NCBI GenBank assembly: GCA_030642585.1
Contig: DAOWNN010000163.1
Coordinates: forward strand, 1 to 5,604
Length of the DNA stretch: 5,604 bases
Direction: 5' to 3'
From: Bacteroidota bacterium
GTDB lineage: Bacteria > Bacteroidota > Bacteroidia > Bacteroidales > VadinHA17
Positions within the stretch are counted from its first letter, which is position 1, and every line of letters starts with the position of its first letter. Position numbers and translations under genes: made by a program. Shown one piece after another: positions 1 to 5,604 of the stretch. The notes beneath the pieces were generated by a model. The model had not been told where the DNA came from, did no database searches, and worked only from the letters and a program-made list of their open reading frames with translations.

Positions 1-759
1 AGCTCTATGGGGAATGGTGTTTCATTTCCTATTATTTTAAGTATTAATGGACAAACTCTGCACAATCACTATCATGGGAATACACTGGAAAAAGGGAGGA
101 TGATGGTTACAGATGCAGGAGCAGAATCTTTGCTTCATTATGCCAGTGATATTACCAGAACTGTTCCTGTAGGAGGTAAGTTTAATGATCGGCAAAAGGG
201 GATATATGAATTGGTTCTTAAGGCCAATACTGAAGCTATTAAAGCGATAACACCAGGAATAACTAACAGGAGTGTTCATTTGCTTGCTGCCGAAGTGATT
301 ACTTCAGGCTTGAAAGATCTTGGTTTGATGAAAGGAAATGTTCAGGAGGCTGTAAAGAAGGGAGCACATGCTTTGTTTTTCCCTCATGGGCTGGGACATC
401 ATATGGGCTTGGACGTTCATGATATGGAGGGCCTGGGAGAAAATTATGTTGGTTATGATCATAAGATAAAAAGGAGCGACCAGTTTGGACTGGCGTTTTT
501 GAGATTTGGGAAGGAGTACGAACCTGGTCATGTTTTTACTATTGAACCTGGTATTTACTTTATCCCAGCTCTTATAGATTTGTGGAAAAGTGAAAATAAA
601 TTTAAGGAGTTTATCAATTATGAGGCTGTTGAATCTTATAAAGATTTTGGAGGAATTCGTATTGAGGATGATATTTTGGTAACTCCCGAAGGATATAAAG
701 TGCTGGGGAAACCAATTCCCAAGTCTGTTAAGGAAGTTGAGGAAATAATGAGCAAATAA
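1..759 (+). CDS. M24 family aminopeptidase P-like metallopeptidase (C-terminal catalytic domain, 5'-truncated by window)
   Basis: The frame is open from base 1, so the ATG at base 7 is probably an internal Met. The N-terminal creatinase-like domain of a protein of roughly 450 residues would lie upstream. Counting that Met as 1, the five M24 metal ligands are all visible: D36 in VTDAGAE, D48 in ASDITRT, H131 in HGLGHHMGLDVHD, E180 in TIEPGIY and E220 in IRIEDD. The supporting histidines H127 and H138 are also present. The family uses two metal ions, often Mn, to remove an N-terminal residue from peptides whose second residue is proline, normally in the cytoplasm. The GLMKGNVQEA stretch before the His motif and the KEVEEIM tail resemble E. 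coli PepP. There is an insertion of about 30 residues (roughly 185-215) between the two Glu ligands. A prolidase-like specificity cannot be excluded. The fold is certain; the exact substrate is inferred. No hairpin terminator directly follows the stop. Confidence 0.93.
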   Translation, partial: SSMGNGVSFPIILSINGQTLHNHYHGNTLEKGRMMVTDAGAESLLHYASDITRTVPVGGKFNDRQKGIYELVLKANTEAIKAITPGITNRSVHLLAAEVITSGLKDLGLMKGNVQEAVKKGAHALFFPHGLGHHMGLDVHDMEGLGENYVGYDHKIKRSDQFGLAFLRFGKEYEPGHVFTIEPGIYFIPALIDLWKSENKFKEFINYEAVESYKDFGGIRIEDDILVTPEGYKVLGKPIPKSVKEVEEIMSK

Positions 760-850
760 TTCCTTTCCCCATCGATTTTGGAGATTATATTTCAAAATAT
801 ACTAAAAACAAAAGCGGGGGAATACTTTAGGGTTCAATCAATTTGTGTCA

Positions 851-887
851 TTACTACGAACGGCTTTAGCCCTCATGAGCGTAGTGG
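851..887 (+). repeat. Nested dyad with branched-fold potential
   Basis: ACTACG (853-858) pairs with CGTAGT (880-885), and two outward U-G pairs (852/886, 851/887) extend it to eight pairs in plus-strand RNA. The enclosed segment contains two more dyads side by side, GGCTTTAGCC (862-871) and CTCATGAG (872-879). Together they could form a small branched structure. The wobble pairs become A-C mismatches in minus-strand RNA, so the plus orientation folds better. The function is unknown. A REP-like element or a structured 3' UTR are the options. Confidence 0.5.
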
Positions 888-914
888 ATAACGCAGAAAT
901 CCAGGCTTGAAGTT

Positions 915-953
915 TTATAATACTTATACCGCGTAGCGGTTATGGTATTGTAG
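915..953 (+). repeat. Long imperfect hairpin with GTA loop
   Basis: The apex is the perfect dyad ACCGC-GTA-GCGGT (928-940). After a symmetrical three-base internal loop (925-927 against 941-943), ten further pairs join 915-924 to 944-953, including AATAC with GTATT. That gives 15 pairs out of 18 positions, three of them U-G in the plus-strand RNA and A-C mismatches in the opposite strand. No U-tract follows, so it is not a standard intrinsic terminator. It sits between the peptidase stop and the sdh terminator. It may be a palindromic repeat unit or an RNA structure. Confidence 0.55.
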
Positions 954-977
954 TTGAGATTTTGAATTTTCACAAAT

Positions 978-990
978 TCCCCGTAGGGGA
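978..990. repeat. Short perfect hairpin TCCCC-GTA-GGGGA
   Basis: Five perfect pairs close a GTA loop, the same loop as in the larger hairpin at 915-953. The stem sequence differs (CCCC/GGGG against ACCGC/GCGGT) while the central CGTAG is kept, which suggests related units rather than one chance palindrome. No function can be assigned. Confidence 0.45.
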
Positions 991-1010
991 TAAACAGATT
1001 ATATGAAGCA

Positions 1011-1037
1011 AAAAAGGGACCAGTCTGGCCCCTTTTT
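1011..1037 (-). terminator. Intrinsic terminator of the sdhCAB operon
   Basis: An A5-GGG-A-CCA arm (1011-1022) is complementary to TGG-C-CCC-T5 (1026-1037) around a three-base loop. The only irregular pair, 1019/1029, is a G-U wobble in the minus-strand RNA but an A-C mismatch in the plus-strand RNA. Read on the minus strand, the hairpin begins 17 bases after the sdhB stop and ends in a run of six U (1015 to 1010). It should therefore mainly end sdhCAB transcripts. It also has a T5 run on the plus side and may stop transcripts from the upstream peptidase gene. Confidence 0.85.
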
Positions 1038-1054
1038 AGGAAGTAAAATTTGGT

Positions 1055-1795
1055 TTAGCTGATTTTTGCAACATAAAACTCTCTATTCATTCTGGCAATA
1101 TTTATAACAGAAATCTCCTTTGGACATTGGGCTTCACAGGCACCTGTATTGGTACAGTTTCCAAAACCCAGTTCATCCATTTTTTGTATCATGGCTTCTA
1201 CTCTTTCTTTAGCTTCAATTTTTCCTTGAGGTATCTGTGCGTATTGTGAAACTTTAGCTGACACAAAAAGCATGGCTGAAGCATTTTTACAAGCAGCTAC
1301 ACAAGCGCCACAACCAATACAAATAGCACTATCAAAAGAATGATCTGACTTTTCCTTAATTACCGGAATGGCATGTGAATCAGGGGCAGATCCTACATTG
1401 GTAGAAATAAATCCTCCTGCAACCTGAATCTTATCAAATGAATTCCTGTCGACGATTAGATCTCTAATTACAGGAAATGCTTTTGACCTCCAAGGTTCAA
1501 CCACTATATTCTGGCCATCTTTAAAATATCTCATGGAAAGATGGCAGGTAGTAATGCCTTTTACCGGTCCGTGAGGATATCCGTTGATATACATCCCACA
1601 GGCACCACAGATTCCTTCTCTACAATCTGAATCAAAAGCAATAGGATCTTCGCCTTTTTCAATGAGACGGGTGTTCAATGCATCAAGCATTTCAAGAAAT
1701 GACATTTCTGGTGAGGCTCCGTCAAAATCATAATTTACAAATGCACCTTTTGAGTTTGCATCCTTTTGCCGCCATATTTTCAGTTTAACTCTCAT
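1055..1795 (-). CDS. sdhB: Succinate dehydrogenase / fumarate reductase iron-sulfur subunit SdhB
   Basis: This 246-residue protein carries electrons from the SdhA flavin to the membrane cytochrome through three clusters. The N-terminal ferredoxin-like domain holds the 2Fe-2S ligands C58, C63, C66 and C84 (CREGICGACG, then GITTC). The C-terminal domain holds CIGCGACVAAC with C159, C162 and C165, plus C224 in QCPKE, for the 4Fe-4S cluster. C169, C214 and C220 fit the 3Fe-4S cluster near the quinone site. All eleven expected cysteines are present, and the third 2Fe-2S ligand is Cys rather than the Asp seen in E. coli SdhB. The length is normal. The start at 1795 gives the family-typical short lead into the first beta strand (VKLKIWRQ). 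No clear Shine-Dalgarno precedes it, as is common in Bacteroidota. It is the last gene of the operon, 52 bases after sdhA, and is followed by a terminator. In vivo direction (succinate oxidation or fumarate reduction) is not fixed by this subunit. Confidence 0.98.
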   Translation of the reverse strand: MRVKLKIWRQKDANSKGAFVNYDFDGASPEMSFLEMLDALNTRLIEKGEDPIAFDSDCREGICGACGMYINGYPHGPVKGITTCHLSMRYFKDGQNIVVEPWRSKAFPVIRDLIVDRNSFDKIQVAGGFISTNVGSAPDSHAIPVIKEKSDHSFDSAICIGCGACVAACKNASAMLFVSAKVSQYAQIPQGKIEAKERVEAMIQKMDELGFGNCTNTGACEAQCPKEISVINIARMNREFYVAKIS

Positions 1796-1847
1796 TGGTT
1801 CGTATTTATTTAGTTCAGAATTTCAAGTTTGTTTAATGTGGAAGATT

Positions 1848-3767
1848 TTATTTATACGATCTTACCTTTACTTCTACTTCCTCATATTTAAGATCTTCCT
1901 TGTGTAATTGATGAATTTGTTTGCTGCTGTTATACTCCCAGGCAGCTACATACATAAAGTCGGCATCGTTTCTTTTTGCTTCTCCCTCTTCTGTTTGACT
2001 TTCTTCCCTGAAATGAGCTCCACAAGATTCAGTACGGTTAAGCGCATCTGTGATCATAAGATCGGCTACATCAAAATAATCTGCTACTCTACCCGCTTTT
2101 TCCAACTCCTGGTTTAGTTCATTCAAGCCGCCTGGAACCATCAGGTCTTTGTAAAAATCTTCTTTTAGTTTCTTAACCATCACCCTGGCCTTATTCAATC
2201 CCTCTTCGTTTCTGCTCATTCCACAATAGTCCCACATTATTTTACCAAGCTTACGATGAAAAGATGTGGCACTTTTTGTTCCTTTAATGGAAATTAGTTT
2301 TTCTAATTGATTCATTACCTCTTTTTCGGCTTCCTCAAATTCCTTTAAATCTGTGGAAATTCTGGGTGTTCTAATTTCATCGGACAGATAGTTAGCAATC
2401 GTATATGGAAGAATAAAGTATCCATCCCCGGAAGTTTGCATCAGGGAGCTGGCTCCCAATCTATTTGCCCCATGGTCTGAAAAGTTAGATTCTCCAATGG
2501 CATATAAACCAGGAACAGTAGTCATAAGCTCATAGTCAACCCAAAGTCCTCCCATAGTATAATGACCGGCAGGGTAAATGCGCATAGGCTCATCATATGG
2601 ACTGGTCCCTGTTATTGTTTCATACATTTCAAACAGGTTTCCATATTTTGATTCAATAGCCTTTTTCCCTTGCTTTTGAATGGCATCTCTAAAATCTAGA
2701 TTTACAGCCAGCCCCGTATCACTAACACCATAACCGGCATCACAGCGTTCTTTTGCAGCCCTGGAAGCAACATCACGGGGTACCAGGTTGCCAAATGCAG
2801 GATACCTTCTTTCCAGGAAGTAGTCTCTTTCCTCATTAGGGATTGTGTTTGCGTGTCTCTTATCTCCTTTTGCCTTAGGAACCCAAATTCTCCCGTCATT
2901 ACGTAAAGATTCAGACATCAAAGTAAGTTTCGCCTGAAAATCATTTAGCTGGGGGATGCTGGTTGGGTGGATTTGTACAAAACTCGGATTTGCGAAATAT
3001 GCCCCTTTCTTATGTGCTTTCCATGCTGCAGATGGATTTGAATTTACGGCAAGGGTTGATAAATAATAAATGGTACCATATCCTCCGGTAGCTAATACAA
3101 CGGCATGCGCTGAATGCCTTTCAATTTCTCCGGTAATTAAGTTCCGGGTAATAATTCCCCTGGCCTTGCCATCTATAACAACCAGGTCGAGCATTTCCTG
3201 GCGTGGGTACATAGTTACCATCCCCTTGTTGATTTGCCTGTTTAGGGAGGAATAGGTTCCAAGAAGACATTGCTGACCAGTTAATCCTTTGGCATAAAAG
3301 GTTCGTGATACCTGTACCCCACCAAATGAACGATTATCGAGATTTCCTCCATAATCACGGGCAAAAGGCACACCTATAGCTGTAAAATGGTCAATGACAT
3401 CATTACTGACCTGGGCGGCACGATATACATTAGCCTCGCGAGCACGATAATCACCTCCCTTAATCATATCATAAAACAAGTGATAAATACTGTCTCCGTC
3501 ATTCCGATAGTTTTTGGCTGCGTTTATTCCGCCCTGGGCAGCTACAGAATGCGCTCTACGGGAGGAATCCTGGTAGCAAAAATTCTTAACTTGATATCCT
3601 AATTCTCCAAGGGAGGATGCCGCACTTGCACCTGCCAGGCCGGTACCAACGACAATTACATCTAACTTTTTCTTATTGGCAGGGTTTACCAGATTAGCAG
3701 TATCCTTGTATTTAGTCCATTTTTCAGCAAGAGGGCCACTAGGAATTTTTGAATTTAATTTCGTCAT
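1848..3767 (-). CDS. sdhA: Succinate dehydrogenase / fumarate reductase flavoprotein subunit SdhA
   Basis: This 639-residue catalytic subunit interconverts succinate and fumarate using covalently bound FAD on the cytoplasmic face of the membrane. The FAD-binding Rossmann motif is VIVVGTGLAG (residues 37-46). H73 in RRAHSVAAQGG is the expected covalent flavin attachment site. Substrate-site residues follow in order: H267 in FVQIHPT, the SESLRNDGR segment at 285-293, the catalytic Arg R331 in PRDVASR, H402 in GHYTMGG and R436 in HGANRLGASSL. E426 in GLYAIGE belongs to the FAD-binding region. A helical C-terminal domain begins near residue 470. The length is between E. coli SdhA (588) and Wolinella FrdA (656). 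The lead of about 35 residues before the Rossmann strand (MTKLNSKIPSGPLAEKW) is typical of Bacteroidota homologues and supports the chosen start. The gene lies 38 bases after sdhC and 52 before sdhB, all on one strand, so it is co-transcribed. No missing active-site residue or frameshift was seen. Confidence 0.98.
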   Translation of the reverse strand: MTKLNSKIPSGPLAEKWTKYKDTANLVNPANKKKLDVIVVGTGLAGASAASSLGELGYQVKNFCYQDSSRRAHSVAAQGGINAAKNYRNDGDSIYHLFYDMIKGGDYRAREANVYRAAQVSNDVIDHFTAIGVPFARDYGGNLDNRSFGGVQVSRTFYAKGLTGQQCLLGTYSSLNRQINKGMVTMYPRQEMLDLVVIDGKARGIITRNLITGEIERHSAHAVVLATGGYGTIYYLSTLAVNSNPSAAWKAHKKGAYFANPSFVQIHPTSIPQLNDFQAKLTLMSESLRNDGRIWVPKAKGDKRHANTIPNEERDYFLERRYPAFGNLVPRDVASRAAKERCDAGYGVSDTGLAVNLDFRDAIQKQGKKAIESKYGNLFEMYETITGTSPYDEPMRIYPAGHYTMGGLWVDYELMTTVPGLYAIGESNFSDHGANRLGASSLMQTSGDGYFILPYTIANYLSDEIRTPRISTDLKEFEEAEKEVMNQLEKLISIKGTKSATSFHRKLGKIMWDYCGMSRNEEGLNKARVMVKKLKEDFYKDLMVPGGLNELNQELEKAGRVADYFDVADLMITDALNRTESCGAHFREESQTEEGEAKRNDADFMYVAAWEYNSSKQIHQLHKEDLKYEEVEVKVRSYK

Positions 3768-3805
3768 GATATATGGAGATTTCTAAATCTATTAGTTGAA
3801 AAAAT

Positions 3806-4450
3806 TTATTTAACAAAATATATAATAAGTGGAATTACGGCATATCCTGCAGGAACAACAATAGAATATGCCAAACCAACAAATTTGATACAGGGTGTAT
3901 AGGTTTCATGATTTAACCCGAGAGTTTGAAATGCGGATTGAAATGCGTGGTTAAGATGAAAACCCAGAATAAGGAGAGCAACAAGGTAGAAGACAACATA
4001 TCCGGGTAATTGGAATAATTCATGTGCCATTCCGTAAAAATTTTCATGATCCCCTTCAACTAATCCCAGCTTAACAAAATAAAAGTTAACAAAATGAATG
4101 ATAAGGAAGATTAAAATAATTCCTCCTGTGTATATCATGTATTTTGAAAAGAAAGAAATCTGTGTTTCTGCCATTTTCTTATAACGGACAGGTCTGGCTA
4201 ACCAGTTTTGGATTTGGAGAATCACTCCCCAGAGAATATGTAATAGAAACCCTCCCATTAATACTAGCTCAAAGATTTTAATGACAGGGTTTGAGGCCAT
4301 AAAATGTGCTGCCTTGTTGAAGGGGCCAGGATCATCAGATAACAGAAACAGATTAAGTCCCAGATGAACCAGTAGAAACATGATTAAAAAAAGGCCGGCA
4401 AAGGCCATTACAATTTTTTTTGTAAGCGAGCTGCCTAAAAAACTACTCAT
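3806..4450 (-). CDS. sdhC: Succinate dehydrogenase cytochrome b subunit SdhC (type B, diheme, five helices)
   Basis: This 214-residue membrane protein anchors SdhAB and passes electrons to quinone, presumably menaquinone. Five hydrophobic helices lie near residues 12-36, 57-81, 103-127, 150-172 and 188-213. Four histidines match the axial heme ligands of the single-subunit diheme family: H29 (helix I), H71 (II), H119 (III) and H165 (V in the Wolinella numbering scheme, fourth here). The spacings are close to B. subtilis SdhC (28, 70, 113, 155). A single anchor gene followed by A and B is the type B arrangement, unlike the two-subunit sdhCD of enterobacteria. The residue two before the last heme His is G163, where Wolinella FrdC has the E-pathway glutamate. 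The start ATG at 4450 is the first in frame after the predicted promoter and lies inside a 12-bp palindrome (4444-4455). No Shine-Dalgarno is evident. It is the first gene of the operon. Confidence 0.95.
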   Translation of the reverse strand: MSSFLGSSLTKKIVMAFAGLFLIMFLLVHLGLNLFLLSDDPGPFNKAAHFMASNPVIKIFELVLMGGFLLHILWGVILQIQNWLARPVRYKKMAETQISFFSKYMIYTGGIILIFLIIHFVNFYFVKLGLVEGDHENFYGMAHELFQLPGYVVFYLVALLILGFHLNHAFQSAFQTLGLNHETYTPCIKFVGLAYSIVVPAGYAVIPLIIYFVK

Positions 4451-4509
4451 GAGTATTTTATTAAAGAATGATAATTAACTTGCAATTTCCTGATATATTT
4501 AAAGCTTCT

Positions 4510-4540
4510 CAAATGTATTTTATTAAATATGTTTTTACAA
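4510..4540 (-). promoter_or_regulatory. Predicted Bacteroidota-type promoter of sdhCAB
   Basis: On the minus strand, TACATTTG (4517 to 4510) is an exact match to the -7 consensus TAnnTTTG of Bacteroidota housekeeping sigma factors. A TTG (4540 to 4538) lies 20 bases upstream, within the known 17-23 spacing. Transcription would begin near base 4503, leaving an AT-rich leader of about 50 bases before the sdhC start. The match is direct; activity is inferred. Confidence 0.7.
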
Positions 4541-4553
4541 TGTTGCCCAACAT
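4540..4553. promoter_or_regulatory. Perfect dyad ATGTTG-CC-CAACAT, candidate operator
   Basis: Two perfect 6-base half-sites are separated by CC in the 137-base gap between the divergent sdhC and hydrolase genes. The dyad touches the predicted -33 TTG of the sdhC promoter, a place where a dimeric regulator could act on either direction. It does not match an FNR-type half-site that I recognise. With only two half-sites and no second copy, chance remains possible. Confidence 0.35.
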
Positions 4554-4587
4554 AATCTTATTAATTTAAATTAAATCTAAAAAGTAG

Positions 4588-5430
4588 ATGAAGCCGTCTG
4601 AAAAACAAGATATTAACTTTTTATTTTTTAAAGGCAAAAAGATTCATTACAAAGATGAGGGGGAAGGAATTACACTGGTTCTGCTTCATGGGTATCTTGA
4701 ATCTATTGAGATCTGGAAGGATTTCTCGGAGTATTTGACTGAACATTTCAGAGTAATCCGGTTAGATTTGCCAGGGCACGGAATGTCGGAATTATTAGAA
4801 AAAGTTCAGACTATGGAAGAAACCGCCCGGGTTTTGAAGGCCCTTACAGATCATTTAGAATTGAAAAAGTTTTTTCTGATTGGTCATTCGCTTGGTGGGT
4901 ATGTAAGCCTTTCCTTCCTGGATTCTTTTCCTGAATACCTGACAGGTTTTTGTCTGTTTCATTCTCACCCTTTAGCAGACACACAACAAATTATTGAAAA
5001 AAGAGAAAAAGAAATTGGCTTTATACAGTCTGGCAGGAAAGACCTTCTTTATAATGTGAATATTCCCAATGCCTTTGCAAATGATAATCTGGATAAGTGT
5101 AATGAGAAAATTGAATTTGCAAAAAAGATTGCCAGGGATACATCAGATGAGGGTATTATTGCCACTCTGAAAGGAATGATGGTACGTAAGAATTATGTTG
5201 ATCTGCTTGCCAATACTGAGCTCCCCTTTTTATGGATCCTGGGAGAAAAGGACAATTATATTCCATTTACAGAAATTCAAGACAAAGTTAAAATGCCAGT
5301 TAGGGGAAAATTATGTGCTTTGAAAAACAGCGGTCACCAGGGGTTTATGGAGGAAAAGAACATTGCTCTCACTGCCATCGTAAATTTCATTAACGCTCTC
5401 CTGAGTTCCGCACCGGGACACCTAAATTAA
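4588..5430 (+). CDS. Alpha/beta-fold hydrolase
   Basis: This 280-residue protein has a complete alpha/beta hydrolase core. It has the oxyanion-hole HG motif in LVLLHGYLES (residues 30-39), the LDLPGHG turn (59-65), the nucleophile elbow GHSLGG with S101, the acid D222 in LGEKDNYIP and H250 in NSGHQGF. A helical cap segment occupies about 130-205. These are the expected Ser-Asp-His triad positions, so it should hydrolyse an ester or similar bond; the substrate cannot be read from sequence. There is no signal peptide or membrane segment, suggesting a cytoplasmic enzyme. The start is fixed: a TAG stop in the same frame lies directly before the ATG (4585-4587). No Shine-Dalgarno is seen and no strong promoter; TATGTTTT at 4528-4535 is a 7 of 8 match to the -7 consensus but lacks a partner TTG. 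It is divergent from sdhC, and its stop overlaps that of a short minus-strand frame. Confidence 0.92.
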   Translation: MKPSEKQDINFLFFKGKKIHYKDEGEGITLVLLHGYLESIEIWKDFSEYLTEHFRVIRLDLPGHGMSELLEKVQTMEETARVLKALTDHLELKKFFLIGHSLGGYVSLSFLDSFPEYLTGFCLFHSHPLADTQQIIEKREKEIGFIQSGRKDLLYNVNIPNAFANDNLDKCNEKIEFAKKIARDTSDEGIIATLKGMMVRKNYVDLLANTELPFLWILGEKDNYIPFTEIQDKVKMPVRGKLCALKNSGHQGFMEEKNIALTAIVNFINALLSSAPGHLN

Positions 5431-5537
5431 AAATCAAATAATTTTGCCAGATATTTCTGTTCATCATTCAAGAGTAAAGTTTCTTTTGATACTTCGTTAG
5501 TAATTGGGTTCAAGATGTTTATGGCGTAAATTGGGAG
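5427..5537 (-). pseudogene. Short protein-like reading frame, possible C-terminal gene remnant
   Basis: A 36-codon open stretch on the minus strand ends with a TAA (5429 to 5427) that overlaps the hydrolase stop tail to tail. Its translation looks like a real soluble, helix-ending C-terminus (pieces include NPITNEVSKET and NDEQKYLAKLFDF). It is closed upstream by an in-frame TGA at 5540-5538, right where the GAGGAAA repeat begins, and it contains no ATG. A TTG codon could start a 28-residue peptide. It may be the tail of a decayed or frameshifted gene whose body was lost at the repeat, a tiny gene with an unusual start, or chance. I do not recognise a family. Confidence 0.3.
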
Positions 5538-5540
5538 TCA

Positions 5541-5568
5541 GAGGAAAGAGGAAAGAGGAAAGAGGAAA
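5541..5568. repeat. Tandem heptanucleotide repeat (GAGGAAA)x4
   Basis: Four perfect, adjacent copies of GAGGAAA are followed by a degenerate purine-rich stretch up to about 5583. Such polypurine microsatellites are prone to slippage, so copy number may differ between strains. No coding frame through it looks protein-like within the window, so an intergenic position is likely; an effect on a gene beyond the right edge cannot be judged. Confidence 0.85.
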
Positions 5569-5604
5569 CAGAAGAGAGAAAATAATCCTAGTCCTAGGGG
5601 ACAT

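Larger units (their letters stand above)
760..1010. other. Structured non-coding intergenic block with clustered dyads
   Basis: No plausible gene was found here on either strand, and stops are frequent in all frames. The left part, about 760-835, is plain AT-rich sequence after the peptidase stop. From about 840 to 990 the sequence carries three closely spaced dyads (listed separately) that share the pentamer CGTAG at 880, 932 and 982, about 50 bases apart. AATTTGTG at 840-847 and its inverse CACAAATT at 971-978 bracket most of this, although an 8-base match is expected by chance at this scale. It could be a repetitive extragenic palindrome or MITE-like element, or a structured 3' UTR of the peptidase mRNA. 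Dyads and spacing are seen directly; element identity is inference. Confidence 0.5.

Noticed and set aside
304..795. Open frame of 163 codons on the minus strand opposite the peptidase gene
   Set aside because: It lies antisense to a well-supported M24 domain, has Cys/Met/Phe/Ser-rich low-order composition, and shows no recognisable motif.
840..978. AATTTGTG/CACAAATT as terminal inverted repeats of a transposable element
   Set aside because: An 8-base inverted match within about 300 bases is expected by chance; no target duplication or transposase is visible, so it is not annotated as a mobile element.
1908..2117. Plus-strand open frame of 69 codons inside sdhA, with hydrophobic content
   Set aside because: It is a shadow of the conserved sdhA coding sequence; its apparent membrane character comes from reading the opposite strand.
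4561..4574. 14-bp perfect palindrome TTAATTTAAATTAA before the hydrolase start
   Set aside because: It is made only of A and T in a very AT-rich spacer, where such palindromes arise readily; no further support.
5586..5597. Tandem TCCTAG-TCCTAG near the right edge
   Set aside because: Only two six-base copies at the window end, too little to call a repeat element or insertion boundary.
5497..5604. Minus-strand frame of 35 codons starting with ATG at the window edge and reading through the heptanucleotide repeat
   Set aside because: Its hydrophobic Phe/Leu/Ser/Pro run is simply the translated repeat, and it ends soon after in a frame different from the protein-like tail.

Overview
The window reads as ordinary chromosomal DNA of a Bacteroidota bacterium, most likely a member of the Flavobacteriia. 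Three things point there: the sdhC-sdhA-sdhB gene order with a single five-helix diheme cytochrome subunit, a flavoprotein N-terminus of the flavobacterial kind, and a promoter matching the Bacteroidota consensus TTG-N20-TAnnTTTG. Starts lack clear Shine-Dalgarno sequences, and the DNA is AT-rich with low-complexity spacers. No tRNA, rRNA, CRISPR array, transposase or phage gene is visible.

Layout: bases 1-759 (+) hold the C-terminal catalytic domain of an M24 aminopeptidase P-like protein, cut by the window edge. Bases 760-1054 are non-coding but structured. They carry three dyads that share the pentamer CGTAG, followed by a strong hairpin terminator. Bases 1055-4450 (-) are a complete three-gene operon for succinate:quinone oxidoreductase, transcribed sdhC, sdhA, sdhB. 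Bases 4451-4587 are the divergent promoter region, with a good minus-strand promoter and an overlapping dyad. Bases 4588-5430 (+) are a complete alpha/beta hydrolase. Bases 5431-5604 contain a short protein-like reading frame on the minus strand, whose stop overlaps the hydrolase stop, and a four-copy GAGGAAA heptanucleotide repeat.

How the genes work together: SdhC anchors SdhA (covalent FAD, succinate site) and SdhB (2Fe-2S, 4Fe-4S, 3Fe-4S clusters) on the cytoplasmic face of the inner membrane and carries two b hemes to pass electrons to quinone, presumably menaquinone. The complex links the TCA cycle to respiration. The peptidase and the hydrolase have no evident functional tie to it.

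The protein-coding part is conventional, and I found no convincing new multi-gene system. The least explained parts are the structured intergenic block at about 840-990 and the repeat plus remnant frame at the right edge.
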